From the NCBI RefSeq assembly GCF_000740675.1, contig NZ_JPXI01000040.1, positions 1 to 64,000 of the forward strand: 64,000 nt of DNA, given 5' to 3'. The position numbers and the translations under genes were made by a program. The notes beneath the pieces were generated by a model. The model saw only the letters and a list, made by a program, of their open reading frames with translations. It did not search any database and was not told the DNA's origin. Positions 20,399 through 28,423 of this stretch are shown in pieces (position 1 is the stretch's first letter; every line of letters starts with the position of its first letter). The stretch is from Massilia sp. BSC265. Lineage in GTDB: Bacteria > Pseudomonadota > Gammaproteobacteria > Burkholderiales > Burkholderiaceae_D.

Positions 20399-20590
20399 TT
20401 ACGGCGCCGCGGGTTTTTTGTCGTGGGCTTTGCACATCTCAGGCGCGCAGCGATCGCACACTCTCGTGTAGCCTGTCACGACGCCCGGGCCACCGGTGGT
20501 ACCCCATGGATACCACACATCGTCGCGACACTGGTCGCCGCCGTATTTCTTGCCTTTGTCCATCAATGGGCACTGTACTTGCACATGCAC
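20399..20590 (-). CDS. Small Cys-rich hypothetical protein
   Basis: 63 residues from a GTG at 20590, or 54 from an internal ATG. Five Cys residues (QCPLMDKGKKYGG, DQCRDD, RVCDRCAPEMCKAHDKK) and an aromatic/Gly centre (DVWYPWGTTGGPG) give it a protein-like composition unlike random high-GC frames. No ribosome binding site is evident and there is no room for a longer in-frame start, so it may be a remnant. No family recognised. Confidence 0.3.
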   Translation of the reverse strand: MHVQVQCPLMDKGKKYGGDQCRDDVWYPWGTTGGPGVVTGYTRVCDRCAPEMCKAHDKKPAAP

Positions 20591-20969
20591 GAAGGCGACC
20601 GGCGCAAGTCATCGTGGTGCCGCCCCAAGCTGCCGACCGGCCTGATGTGCTCGAACTTCCGGCAGGGCAGGCCATGGTGCACTGGCTGGAGCACAATCCG
20701 TACTTTCCGCTACTGATGGGGTTCCCGCTGTTCTACGGACTGGGGAAATGGATCGAACGTTCTTCGCCCGATATCGCCGAGGACCAGGTCAATGTATCGG
20801 TGCGCTTCCGGGCCCACATCGTCGGGCTGATCCTGTACAAGGTGCTGCTCGGCTACCTGCTGACCCGGACCGGTACCTGGACTTCGTTGCTCGTCTTCAC
20901 CGGCGCGATGCGCCTGCATTTCTCGTCATGGACGTGCACCTGCTGGAAATGCACAAGCGGGCCTATACC

Positions 20970-21160
20970 TAATGCCGGTCACTTAAGAGGCGCCGCTCAT
21001 CCGTAGGGTGGGCGGGTCTCCCGCCCACGCGGTCAAATCACAGTACTGCAGCCCGTACGATTTTTCGTATCTTCACTATCACCGCGTGGGCGTTTGTCAT
21101 TCCGGGCATTGCCCGGCATTACCCCGCCCGCCCTACAGTTCTTCCTAACTGACAGGCATT
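20970..21160. mobile_element. IS4-like MITE with 11-bp target duplication
   Basis: 191-bp non-coding element. Its ends are inverted repeats: AATGCCGGTCACTTAAG (from 20971) against the complement of the right end, AATGCCTGTCAGTTAGG (from 21160 backwards), 16 of the first 20 positions matching. It is flanked by the direct repeat GGGCCTATACC (20959-20969 and 21161-21171). End sequence and duplication length both resemble IS4-group elements (from memory, E. coli IS4 has TAATGCCGATCAGTTAAG ends and 11-13 bp duplications). It encodes no transposase, so it must be moved in trans. A palindromic repeat copy is nested inside. Confidence 0.8.
21003..21136. repeat. Palindromic dispersed repeat, copy 3 (inside the MITE)
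   Basis: 134 bp with ends GTAGGGTGGGCGGG / CCGCCCGCCCTAC and inner CCACGCGGT / ACCGCGTGG. It occupies most of the 191-bp MITE. Confidence 0.8.
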
Positions 21161-21627
21161 GGGCCTATACCCTGTTCGGGCGCTGGGTGCTGATCGCGGC
21201 CTTCTCCAACGGGTGGCTGCGGGGCGTCCAGGTTGCCATTGCACCCGGACTGCTTGCCCTGCTGATGTCCTTCGTCGCCGGCAGCGCGGTGCTGATGATC
21301 ATCCAGGACGAGTTCTCGGACGACCATCCGACCTATTTCCCGGCCTTCCTCGGGGCCGTGGTCGTCTATTCGCTGCTGCTGATGGCGCTGTGAGGGCGCC
21401 GGCATACTGGCGGATACGGATGTCGACCTGCGGGTCGCGCCGGTCATGGCGCTCGTAATGAGGAGCGTAGTTCGAGTACGCCTGATAGATTCAGGCGGCC
21501 GACCGCGCAGATTGTCTCCATCGGCTTTCTTTTCGCAAACACTGCACCGTATGTATTGACTGACACCAATCACCGCGCATGAGAAGATGTGCATGTCTTT
21601 TTGCACTCCACGACTAGAAAGGTACTC

Positions 21628-23034
21628 ATGCCTCACGCCCGCATCTCTTCCTCCCTGCTGGCCGCACTGCTTGCCGTTAGCGCCGGCGCCGCATGGGTGC
21701 GCCCTGCAGCGGCCGCCTCCCCGGCCCCTGCAGCCCCGGCGGCACCCGATTTCAAGCGCCAGCAGCCCCAGATCAACAAGATCCTCGCCGAGATCTCGCC
21801 CAAGCGCATGGAGGGCTATGTCGCCAAGCTGGTGAGCTTCGGCACCCGCCACACGATGTCGGAAACCGAATCGGACACGCGCGGCATCGGCGCCGCGCGC
21901 CGCTGGATCAAGGCCGAGCTGGAGCGCTGCGGCGCCGGCACGCCGCTGCAGGTTGCTTTCGACAGCCACATCGCTCCAGTGTCGGCGCGCATTTCGCGCC
22001 CGACCGAGATCGTCAACGTGGTCGCCACCCTGCCGGGTACCCAGGAAGCCTCCAAGGACCGCATCTACGTGGTCAGCGGCCACTACGATTCGCGCGTCAG
22101 CGACGTGATGAACTACACCGCCGACGCCCCGGGCGCCAACGACGACGCCTCCGGCACCGCGGCCACCATGGAACTGGCCTGCGTGATGGCCAAGCACAAG
22201 TTCGACGCCACCATCGTCTTCATGGCCGTGGCCGCCGAAGAACAGGGCCTGCTGGGCGCGCGCCATTGGGCCACTCAGGCGCGCCAGAAGAACCTGAACA
22301 TTGCCGGCATGTACACCAACGACATCATCGGCAGCTCGCGCGCCGACAATGGCAAGGTGGACAACAAGCAGGTGCGCCTGTTCTCGCAGAGCATCCCGGC
22401 CACCAAGGAGATGAGCGAGGCCGTGCGCCAGCTGGTGGCCACCGGCGGCGACAGCGATTCGCTCTCGCGCCAGCTGGCCCGCCACACCAAGGAGATGGGC
22501 GAGCGCTACGTGAAGGGCTTCAAGGTGACGGTGATCCACCGCGCCGACCGCTACCTGCGCGGCGGCGACCACATGCCCTTCCTGGAGCAGGGCTACGCCG
22601 CGCTGCGCTTCACCGAGCCGGCCGAGGACTTCGCCCACCAGCACCAGGACCTGCGTACCGAAAACGGCAAGGTCTACGGCGACCTGATCGAGTTTAATGA
22701 TTACGACTACATCGCCAAGGTGACCAAGGTGAACGCCGCGGCACTGGCCTCGCTGGCGCTGGCGCCAGGCGCGCCGCAGAACGTCAAGCTGCGCACCGAC
22801 AAGCTGACCAATGATTCGACCCTGGTATGGCAGGCGAACGCCGAGCCGGACGTGGCGGGCTACCGCATCGTCTGGCGCGAGACCACCGCCGCCGACTGGC
22901 AGGGTTCGAAGTGGGTTGGCAACGTCACCGAGGCGACGGTCGACCTGTCGAAGGACAATGTGTTCTTTGGCGTGCAGGCAGTCGACAAGGATGGCAACGT
23001 GAGCGTCGCCACCTACCCGCTGCCGCAGCGCTGA
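21628..23034 (+). CDS. Secreted M28-family zinc metallopeptidase
   Basis: 468 residues with a signal peptide (LLAALLAVSAGAAWVRPAAA). The M28 aminopeptidase domain (about 40-370) shows the metal and catalytic residues in order: His/Asp in VVSGHYDSRVSD, Asp in PGANDDASGTAATMELA, Glu-Glu in AVAAEEQGLLGARHW, Asp in MYTNDIIG and His in GGDHMPFLEQGYAALRF. A C-terminal fibronectin-III-like domain (about 380-468, TLVWQANAEPDVAGYRIVWR) follows. Expected to cut amino acids from peptides outside the cytoplasm. ATG at 21628 has AAAGG upstream; the in-frame ATG at 21589 would bury the signal peptide. Confidence 0.9.
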   Translation: MPHARISSSLLAALLAVSAGAAWVRPAAAASPAPAAPAAPDFKRQQPQINKILAEISPKRMEGYVAKLVSFGTRHTMSETESDTRGIGAARRWIKAELERCGAGTPLQVAFDSHIAPVSARISRPTEIVNVVATLPGTQEASKDRIYVVSGHYDSRVSDVMNYTADAPGANDDASGTAATMELACVMAKHKFDATIVFMAVAAEEQGLLGARHWATQARQKNLNIAGMYTNDIIGSSRADNGKVDNKQVRLFSQSIPATKEMSEAVRQLVATGGDSDSLSRQLARHTKEMGERYVKGFKVTVIHRADRYLRGGDHMPFLEQGYAALRFTEPAEDFAHQHQDLRTENGKVYGDLIEFNDYDYIAKVTKVNAAALASLALAPGAPQNVKLRTDKLTNDSTLVWQANAEPDVAGYRIVWRETTAADWQGSKWVGNVTEATVDLSKDNVFFGVQAVDKDGNVSVATYPLPQR

Positions 23035-23061
23035 TCCAGCCGTGACGGGCTCGGTTTTCCC

Positions 23062-23234
23062 GTAGGGTGGGCGGCTACACCTTGCGCTCCGAGTGGTCCC
23101 TGGCGTTGTCGCCGCCCACGCGTTCAAGTGCGATCCGGGCAGCCTGGACGTCTGCTCGACAGGGATGTGAACGCGTGGGCGGCGCCAGCGCCGTTGGCTG
23201 ATCAGGCAGTAGGGGGGCAGCCGCGCCACCCTAC
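23062..23234. repeat. Palindromic dispersed repeat, copy 4 (longest)
   Basis: 173 bp with ends GTAGGGTGGGCGGC and GCGCCACCCTAC and inner GCCGCCCACGCGTTCA / TGAACGCGTGGGCGGC. Longer than other copies because both outer arms carry extra sequence. Confidence 0.75.
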
Positions 23235-23309
23235 GAACGGCCCCGGCCAATACGCCTCCCGGCTGTCCGGATTAAAATAGCGGTTTAGGAAATCGCGAGA
23301 GAGCAAGGA

Positions 23310-24212
23310 ATGGCTTACAAGACCATCGAAGACACGATCGGCAATACCCCGCTGGTGCAGCTGGTGCGCCTGCCCGGCGCGGACGCGGCTGCCCGCAACA
23401 ACATCATCCTTGGCAAGCTCGAAGGAAATAATCCGGCCGGCTCGGTGAAGGACCGCGCCGCCATGTCGATGCTGCGCGGCGCGGAGCAGAGCGGCCAGAT
23501 CAAGCCGGGCGACACGCTGATCGAAGCCACCAGCGGGAATACCGGCATTGCGCTGGCGATGGCGGCTGCCATCCGCGGCTACAAGATGGTGCTCCTGATG
23601 CCGGACAACCTGTCCATCGAGCGCCGCCAGAGCATGGCGGCCTACGGCGCCAGGATCATCCTGACCCCGAAGTCGGGCGGCATGGAATACGCGCGCGACA
23701 TGGCCGAGCAGATGCAGAAAAACGGCGAGGGCATCATCCTTGACCAGTTTGCCAACGGCGACAACCCGCGCGCCCACTTTGAGACCACCGGCCCGGAAAT
23801 CTGGCGCGACACCGAAGGCCGCGTCACCCATTTTGTCAGCGCGATGGGCACCACCGGCACCATCATGGGCGTGTCGCGCTACCTGAAGGAGCAGAACCCG
23901 GCGGTGCGTATCGTCGGCGCCCAGCCGGAAGAAGGTTCGTCGATCCCGGGCATCCGCAAGTGGCCGGAAGCCTACCTGCCGAAAATCTACGACAAGGCAC
24001 GCGTGGACCAGGTGGAGCCCGTGAGCCAGGCCGCGGCCGAACAGATGGCGCGCCGGCTGGCGGCGGAAGAGGGTATCTTCTGCGGCATTTCGGCGGCGGG
24101 CGCTTGCGAAGTGGCCTTGCGCATTTCGCAAACCGTGGAGAACGCGACCATCGTGTTCGTCGTGTGCGACCGCGGCGACCGTTACCTGTCGACAGGTGTG
24201 TTCCCCGCCTGA
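23310..24212 (+). CDS. cysM: Cysteine synthase B (O-acetylserine sulfhydrylase)
   Basis: 300-residue PLP enzyme making cysteine from O-acetylserine and sulfide or thiosulfate. N-terminal TIEDTIGNTPLVQLVRLPG, PLP-Lys in NNPAGSVKDRAAMSML, TSGNTGIALAMAAA (substrate loop), MGTTGTIMGVSRYLKEQNP (phosphate-binding Gly/Thr loop). The C-terminus CDRGDRYLSTGVF matches the CysM subgroup. A strong terminator follows. Confidence 0.96.
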   Translation: MAYKTIEDTIGNTPLVQLVRLPGADAAARNNIILGKLEGNNPAGSVKDRAAMSMLRGAEQSGQIKPGDTLIEATSGNTGIALAMAAAIRGYKMVLLMPDNLSIERRQSMAAYGARIILTPKSGGMEYARDMAEQMQKNGEGIILDQFANGDNPRAHFETTGPEIWRDTEGRVTHFVSAMGTTGTIMGVSRYLKEQNPAVRIVGAQPEEGSSIPGIRKWPEAYLPKIYDKARVDQVEPVSQAAAEQMARRLAAEEGIFCGISAAGACEVALRISQTVENATIVFVVCDRGDRYLSTGVFPA

Positions 24213-24231
24213 GCATCGACACCGGCAATGT

Positions 24232-24259
24232 AAAAAGCCATCCTGACGGATGGCTTTTT
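24232..24259 (+). terminator. Rho-independent terminator after cysM
   Basis: Perfect 12-bp stem AAAAAGCCATCC/GGATGGCTTTTT with a TGAC loop. Symmetric A/T flanks let it act in both directions. Confidence 0.93.
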
Positions 24260-24389
24260 ATTTTCTGCAACTTCTTGAACGTCCGGCCATATCGCCCGCA
24301 GCGGTCCTGCGTTCGCATACGCCCGTCGTGCCGAACTCGCATCCAGCAAGGCTCGCGCTGGCGTCCGGCGGCAGGCACGCTCCCTGCCA

Positions 24390-24417
24390 CGACGCCCGGC
24401 GTGCGACGCCCGGCGTG
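24390..24417. repeat. 14-bp x2 tandem repeat
   Basis: Two adjacent copies of CGACGCCCGGCGTG, itself nearly palindromic (CGCCGGGCG core), ending 1 bp from the stop codon of the minus-strand HTH gene. It may act as a stem-loop terminator for that gene. Confidence 0.7.
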
Positions 24418-24418
24418 A

Positions 24419-24754
24419 TTACGCCTCTTTCGGGGCGGCGCCTTCTTTCGGTTTGAACTGCTTGTCGCTGATGCGGAACTTGGCGCGGCGGTCGCCCATG
24501 AGGTAGCGCAGGTCACGGATCGACAGGTCGCTCACTTCGTGCATGCGGATCAGCAGCGAAGCGCCGACCGGCAGGCGGTGGTGACGAATCTTCGAAATCA
24601 CCGGCGGTGCAACTTCCAGTGCGCGCGACAGGGCAGCGTCGTTCTTCAGGCGCAGGTTCTCGATCAGGGTGTCGAGCAGGCGGTTCGGGTTGTACTGCAG
24701 CAGCTCATCGGACTCCGAATCGCTATTCATATCAATGCCGACTTGGTTTGTCAT
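24419..24754 (-). CDS. Small lambda-repressor-like HTH protein
   Basis: 111 residues. The centre (about 27-85) predicts a helix-turn-helix of Cro/CI type: LIENLRLKNDAALSRALEVA, then PPVISKIRHHRLPVGASLLI as the turn and recognition helix. The tail is basic, ending KFRISDKQFKPKEGA. ATG at 24754 has AGGA 9-11 bases upstream; an internal ATG at 24730 is an alternative. No phage genes lie nearby, so it is probably a chromosomal regulator of unknown target. It is transcribed from the AT-rich intergenic island that also ends at mltB. Confidence 0.7.
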   Translation of the reverse strand: MTNQVGIDMNSDSESDELLQYNPNRLLDTLIENLRLKNDAALSRALEVAPPVISKIRHHRLPVGASLLIRMHEVSDLSIRDLRYLMGDRRAKFRISDKQFKPKEGAAPKEA

Positions 24755-25103
24755 GATTCAATATCCTATTTTTGGGTTGGACGGAGCCCCATGCGGCGCT
24801 CGGCTCCAAAGGTTCGGTATTTCGTAATTTTCTATTCAATTGTACAACTAATTTCTAATCTGATACTCAGTAGCAATAAAAATCAGATGAACTTATTCAG
24901 TATCGTTGTCTCAGCGCAACAATAGCCGCAATGCAATTCTCTCACAAACTCACGGAAATAATAATTGTTTTTTGATTAATCCCTAGTGTATAGGCAAACA
25001 GTATTTGATGCAGCACGGTATGAAAAATGCTGGCAGATTACTAAGAAAAATGGGGGTATTGCACGAGGTGGGATGTTTCTGCAGAGAATCTGCAGCAAAG
25101 AGA

Positions 25104-25126
25104 CGCATACCCCCGGGGAGTATGCG
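25104..25126. promoter_or_regulatory. 23-bp near-perfect palindrome (operator-like)
   Basis: Arms CGCATACCCCC and GGGGAGTATGCG pair at 10 of 11 positions around a central G. The size and symmetry suit binding by a dimeric repressor, although a GC-rich RNA hairpin is equally possible. Confidence 0.5.
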
Positions 25127-25155
25127 GGGAGGAAACCGGACGGAAAGGGGAGAAA

Positions 25156-25197
25156 CTGCGGGAAACCAGTTACAAATCGATACAAAGTTTCCCGCAG
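25156..25197. promoter_or_regulatory. Perfect 11-bp inverted repeat below mltB
   Basis: CTGCGGGAAAC / GTTTCCCGCAG with a 20-base spacer that itself contains the direct repeat TACAAA-TCGA-TACAAA. It ends 8 bp before the mltB stop codon. As RNA it could end or protect the mltB message; there is no T-run. Confidence 0.55.
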
Positions 25198-25205
25198 AGT
25201 AATGC

Positions 25206-26417
25206 TCAGCCGCCGCGCGAGGCACGCACAGCACGGCCCAGCTCGATCACTGACATGGCATAGAAGTAACTGCGGTTGTACTTTGTAATAGCAAAGAAGT
25301 TATCGTTGGCGACCCAGTACTCGGTGGCTTCGGCGCCATTCTGCAGGTCGACCAGCCCGTACAGGCGCTCGGCCGGCAGCGCACCCCCGAACGACACACC
25401 GGCGGCGCGCAGCTCTTCCGGACGCAAGGTGGCCTTCAGCCCGCGCTCGAGCAACGGTGCCCAGGCGTGGTTCAGCGACACGTCGGCGGGGTAGACAGGG
25501 CTGCCGCGGTATTCCGGATTCCAGCCGTGCTGGATCAGGAAATTGGCCACGCTGCCGATCGCATCTTCCGACGACTGGCGCAGGTCGATCTGGCCGTCCC
25601 CGTTGAAGTCCACGCCGTACTTCAGGATATTCCCCGGCATGAACTGCGGCATGCCGACGGCACCGGCAAACGAACCCAGCAGCGAGAACGGTTCCACCCG
25701 GTGTTCGCGCGCGAAGATCAGGGTCTGGGCCAGCTCGCTGCGGAAGAACGCCATGCGGCTGGCGCGGTTCGGCGTTTCCGGATATGCAAAGGCGAGCGTC
25801 GCCAGGGTGTCGAGCACCCGGAACTTGCCCGTGTCGCGGCCATAGATGGTCTCGACACCGATGATGCCGACGATGATCTCGGCCGGCACGCCGTAGGCGG
25901 CTTCGGCCCGCGCCAGCGCCTCGGCATTGTCGTTCCAGAAGCGCACGCCGGCGGCGATGCGGATCGGCTCGATGAAGCGGTCGCGGTAGGCCTGCCAGTT
26001 CTTCGGCTTGCCCGGCGGGGCCGGCTTGACCAGCTGCACCGCCGAGTCGATGAAGCGCGCCTGTCCGAACAGCGATTCCAGGTAAGCGCGGTCGAAGCCG
26101 TGCTGCGTGCTCATCTCGTCCATGAACTCGCGCACCGCCTGCCATTCGAGGAAGTTGTGGCGCTCGCCGTCGTAGTCGATCACGGCGGCAGCCGGCGCCG
26201 CCTTCAGCACTTTCGTCGAGCGGATCGCGATGCGCTTGCCGGAAGCCTTGTCTTTTTTACTTGTGGCCTTGGCTTTGGCAGCCTTCGCTTTGGCGGCCTT
26301 GGCCGATGCCTTGGTGGACGCAGTCTGGACGTGCGGATCTGTCGCGCCGGCGCCCGCCTGCCCGGTCGGGGCAAGGGCGATTGCCAGCGCGGCAAACAGG
26401 GGAACGATCGATTTCAT
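25206..26417 (-). CDS. mltB: Membrane-bound/periplasmic lytic murein transglycosylase B
   Basis: 403 residues. Signal peptide (MKSIVPLFAALAIALAPTGQAGA), Lys/Ala-rich linker (about 30-70), then an SLT_2-type transglycosylase domain: PAEIIVGIIGVETIYGRDTGKF contains the catalytic Glu, with AGAVGMPQFMPGNILKYGVDFNGDG (putative EF-hand-like loop) and LIQHGWNPEYRGSPV. No lipobox Cys, so it is probably soluble in the periplasm. It cuts the glycan chain to form anhydromuropeptides. Its ATG overlaps the TGA of tgpA (ATGA), so it is the last gene of the moxR-DUF58-tgpA-mltB unit. Confidence 0.93.
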   Translation of the reverse strand: MKSIVPLFAALAIALAPTGQAGAGATDPHVQTASTKASAKAAKAKAAKAKATSKKDKASGKRIAIRSTKVLKAAPAAAVIDYDGERHNFLEWQAVREFMDEMSTQHGFDRAYLESLFGQARFIDSAVQLVKPAPPGKPKNWQAYRDRFIEPIRIAAGVRFWNDNAEALARAEAAYGVPAEIIVGIIGVETIYGRDTGKFRVLDTLATLAFAYPETPNRASRMAFFRSELAQTLIFAREHRVEPFSLLGSFAGAVGMPQFMPGNILKYGVDFNGDGQIDLRQSSEDAIGSVANFLIQHGWNPEYRGSPVYPADVSLNHAWAPLLERGLKATLRPEELRAAGVSFGGALPAERLYGLVDLQNGAEATEYWVANDNFFAITKYNRSYFYAMSVIELGRAVRASRGG

Positions 26418-28423
26418 CTAACTTGGGACAGTAATCTCTTCAAGGTAGCGGCCAGCTGGCGCCGAGGCGCGGGCTGGGGCGGCGCATAGCGCCAGGCGCT
26501 ATAGCGGCGCAAGAATTCGGCGGCAGCGTCACGTGATGGCGGCGCCAGCTGCTGCGAGGCCGCGATCCGGGCCGCGTAGGCGGTGGGCCCTTCGTCCGCT
26601 GCACGTGCCAGGCCCAGGTGGGCAAGGCGCTTGCATAGGGAGGAGTATACCGCCTCGACCGGATCAATTTCCCTGCGGAGATACAAAATTCTCGCCAGTA
26701 GCAACACTCCCGCCCCCAGCATGATCAAGCCGGCAACCCGCCAGCCGGCCAGGCTGTCGCCCAGGCTTTGCAGGAAGCCGCGCTGGCGCTCGGGCGTGTA
26801 GTTCAGCACCCACTGGTTCCAGCCGTTGTTGACGGCGCCGAGCGCATTGCGCAGGCGGCCCAGCAGCGAATCGCCGCTAGCGCCGAACATCGACAGTCCG
26901 CGCAGCGCGTCGATGCCGAAGGGCGGCGGCGGCTCGACCGCGGCCGCGAGGTTGCGCCGCACCCGTTCCGGCGCCACGGCGGCGGTCGGGTCGACCCGCA
27001 CCCAGCCGCGCCCGCGCAGCCAGACTTCGGCCCAGGCGTGGGCATCGGACTGGCGCACCGTCACGTAGCCGTCGATCGGGTTCAGTTCGCCGCCCTGGTA
27101 GCCCGTGACCACGCGCGCCGGGATGCCGGCCGCGCGCATCAGGAACACGAAGGCGCCGGAATAGTGTTCGCAAAAACCCGCGCGGGTCCCGTACAGGAAC
27201 TCGTCCACCGAATGGCGGCCCAGCAGCGGCGGCTCCAGCGTGTAGCTGTAGGGTTGCTCGCGGAAGCGGCGCAGTACCTGCTCGATGCGGCGCGCCGGCT
27301 CCGGTTCCTTGCGCAGCGCCAGCCCGGCGGCGAGCGCCTGCGGGTTGTAGCCATAGGGGAGCAGCAGCCATTGGTTGGGGTCGTCGAGGGCATCGCGTCC
27401 GTCCAGCGCGTAATCCGGGTAGGAGATCATCGGGTAGCGCACGCGCTCGGCCAATGGCCGGTCCGTGCTCAGCTCGAGCTGGTGCGAGACTTGCGTGCGG
27501 TAGCCCGGCACTTCCGGCATGTGGCCGGCCATCTCGAGGGTGAACAGCCAGCGCGTGTCAGACGGCTCCAGCGTCACCTCGTAGCGCTGCGCCTGCCCGC
27601 GTACGCGCAGCGAGTTGCCCGAACGGGTGGGAATCGAGCCGCCGCGGGTCCAGGCGGTGCCGTCGAACGCGTCGAGCACCAGGCCGCGCCAGTACAGCTG
27701 GGCCTTGGGCGGCACCGGGCCTTCGAAGCGTACCCGGAAGGCCGGTTCGTTCGACATCGCCAGGTTCGACATCTGCCCCGGCGCCATGCGGTCGGACAGG
27801 CCGGACTTGGCGCTGCCGTTGCCGGTACCACCCTGCATGCTCCACAGCGGACCGCCCAGGCGCGGGAAGACGAAGAACAGCACCACCGCGATCGGCGCGG
27901 CGAACAGCAGCATCTTCGCCCCCATCGCCAGGCGGGCGCGTAGCGGCGGCACGCTACCCGTGAACTGGAAGGAGAGCTGGGTAGTGAGCAGGGCCAGCAC
28001 CGCCGCCACCATCAACAGGGCGGTGCCGATGCCCTGGGCATAGAAGAAGTTGGTGAGCACCAGGAAGAAGCACAGGAAAATCACCACATAGAGATCGCGG
28101 CGGGCATGCATCTCGAGCATCTTGAAGGCCACCAGCAGCACCAGCATGGCGACGCCGGCGTCGCGCCCGAGCAGGGTCTTGTAGCTGAACTGGATGCCGG
28201 CCATCGCGCCTACGGCGATGGGCAAGAGCACCAGGGTGGAGGGCATGCGCTTGCCGAGCAGCGTGATCGCGCCGCGCCAAGCCAGCGTGGCGACGCACAG
28301 CAGCGACACCCACAGCGGCAGGTGGGCCGCGTGTGGCGCCAGAACCAGCAGGGCGCTGCCCAGCAGGAGCAGGGTGTCGGCTTTATCCCTCGGCAGGCGG
28401 GGCAGGGACGACAGGACCTTCAT
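26414..28423 (-). CDS. tgpA: TgpA-type transglutaminase-like membrane protein (DUF3488/DUF4129)
   Basis: 669 residues. Six N-terminal TM helices (about 15-190) form the DUF3488 part. A periplasmic transglutaminase-like domain has its triad in GTRAGFCEHYSGAFVFLMRAAGIPARVV (Cys), SDAHAWAEVWLRGRGWVRVDPTAAV (His and Asp). A further TM helix (about 560-580) and a short cytoplasmic C-terminal domain follow. In Pseudomonas TgpA is essential in the wall/envelope; substrate unknown. ATGA overlap with the DUF58 gene upstream and mltB downstream indicates one operon. Confidence 0.93.
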   Translation of the reverse strand: MKVLSSLPRLPRDKADTLLLLGSALLVLAPHAAHLPLWVSLLCVATLAWRGAITLLGKRMPSTLVLLPIAVGAMAGIQFSYKTLLGRDAGVAMLVLLVAFKMLEMHARRDLYVVIFLCFFLVLTNFFYAQGIGTALLMVAAVLALLTTQLSFQFTGSVPPLRARLAMGAKMLLFAAPIAVVLFFVFPRLGGPLWSMQGGTGNGSAKSGLSDRMAPGQMSNLAMSNEPAFRVRFEGPVPPKAQLYWRGLVLDAFDGTAWTRGGSIPTRSGNSLRVRGQAQRYEVTLEPSDTRWLFTLEMAGHMPEVPGYRTQVSHQLELSTDRPLAERVRYPMISYPDYALDGRDALDDPNQWLLLPYGYNPQALAAGLALRKEPEPARRIEQVLRRFREQPYSYTLEPPLLGRHSVDEFLYGTRAGFCEHYSGAFVFLMRAAGIPARVVTGYQGGELNPIDGYVTVRQSDAHAWAEVWLRGRGWVRVDPTAAVAPERVRRNLAAAVEPPPPFGIDALRGLSMFGASGDSLLGRLRNALGAVNNGWNQWVLNYTPERQRGFLQSLGDSLAGWRVAGLIMLGAGVLLLARILYLRREIDPVEAVYSSLCKRLAHLGLARAADEGPTAYAARIAASQQLAPPSRDAAAEFLRRYSAWRYAPPQPAPRRQLAATLKRLLSQVR

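Larger units (their letters stand above)
20674..21393 (+). pseudogene. Broken integral membrane protein gene (frameshift plus insertion)
   Basis: Three pieces of one coding region lie in three frames. Piece 1 starts at ATG 20674 (MVHWLEHNPYFPLLMGFPLF...VRFRAHIVGLILYKVLLGYLL, up to about 20920). Piece 2 is in the next frame (LVMDVHLLEMHKRAYT, about 20922-20969). Piece 3 runs from 21161 (GPFYTL-equivalent AYTLFGRWVLIAAFSNGWL to ...GAVVVYSLLLMAL, stop 21393). A 1-base loss near 20918-20925 separates 1 from 2. A 202-bp insertion with an 11-bp direct repeat separates 2 from 3. The joined product would be a roughly 170-residue protein with four or five TM helices. Family not recognised, function unknown. 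Confidence 0.72.
24755..25205. promoter_or_regulatory. AT-rich intergenic island with inverted repeats
   Basis: 451 bp without a gene. The first 270 bp are strikingly AT-rich against a high-GC window. The last 150 bp hold three inverted repeats: CTGCAGA-gaa-TCTGCAG near 25080, the 23-bp palindrome at 25104-25126, and a 42-bp hairpin at 25156-25197. The island lies upstream of the HTH gene (minus strand) and downstream of mltB. Confidence 0.6.

Noticed and set aside
21556-21586. TTGACT plus a possible -10 upstream of the M28 peptidase
   Set aside because: The -10 hexamer (TGAGAA) is poor and the spacer is 18 bp. Not strong enough to list as a promoter.
24419-24754. HTH protein as part of a prophage or genomic island
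   Set aside because: No integrase, phage structural genes, tRNA or attachment repeats lie around it; neighbours are core genes.
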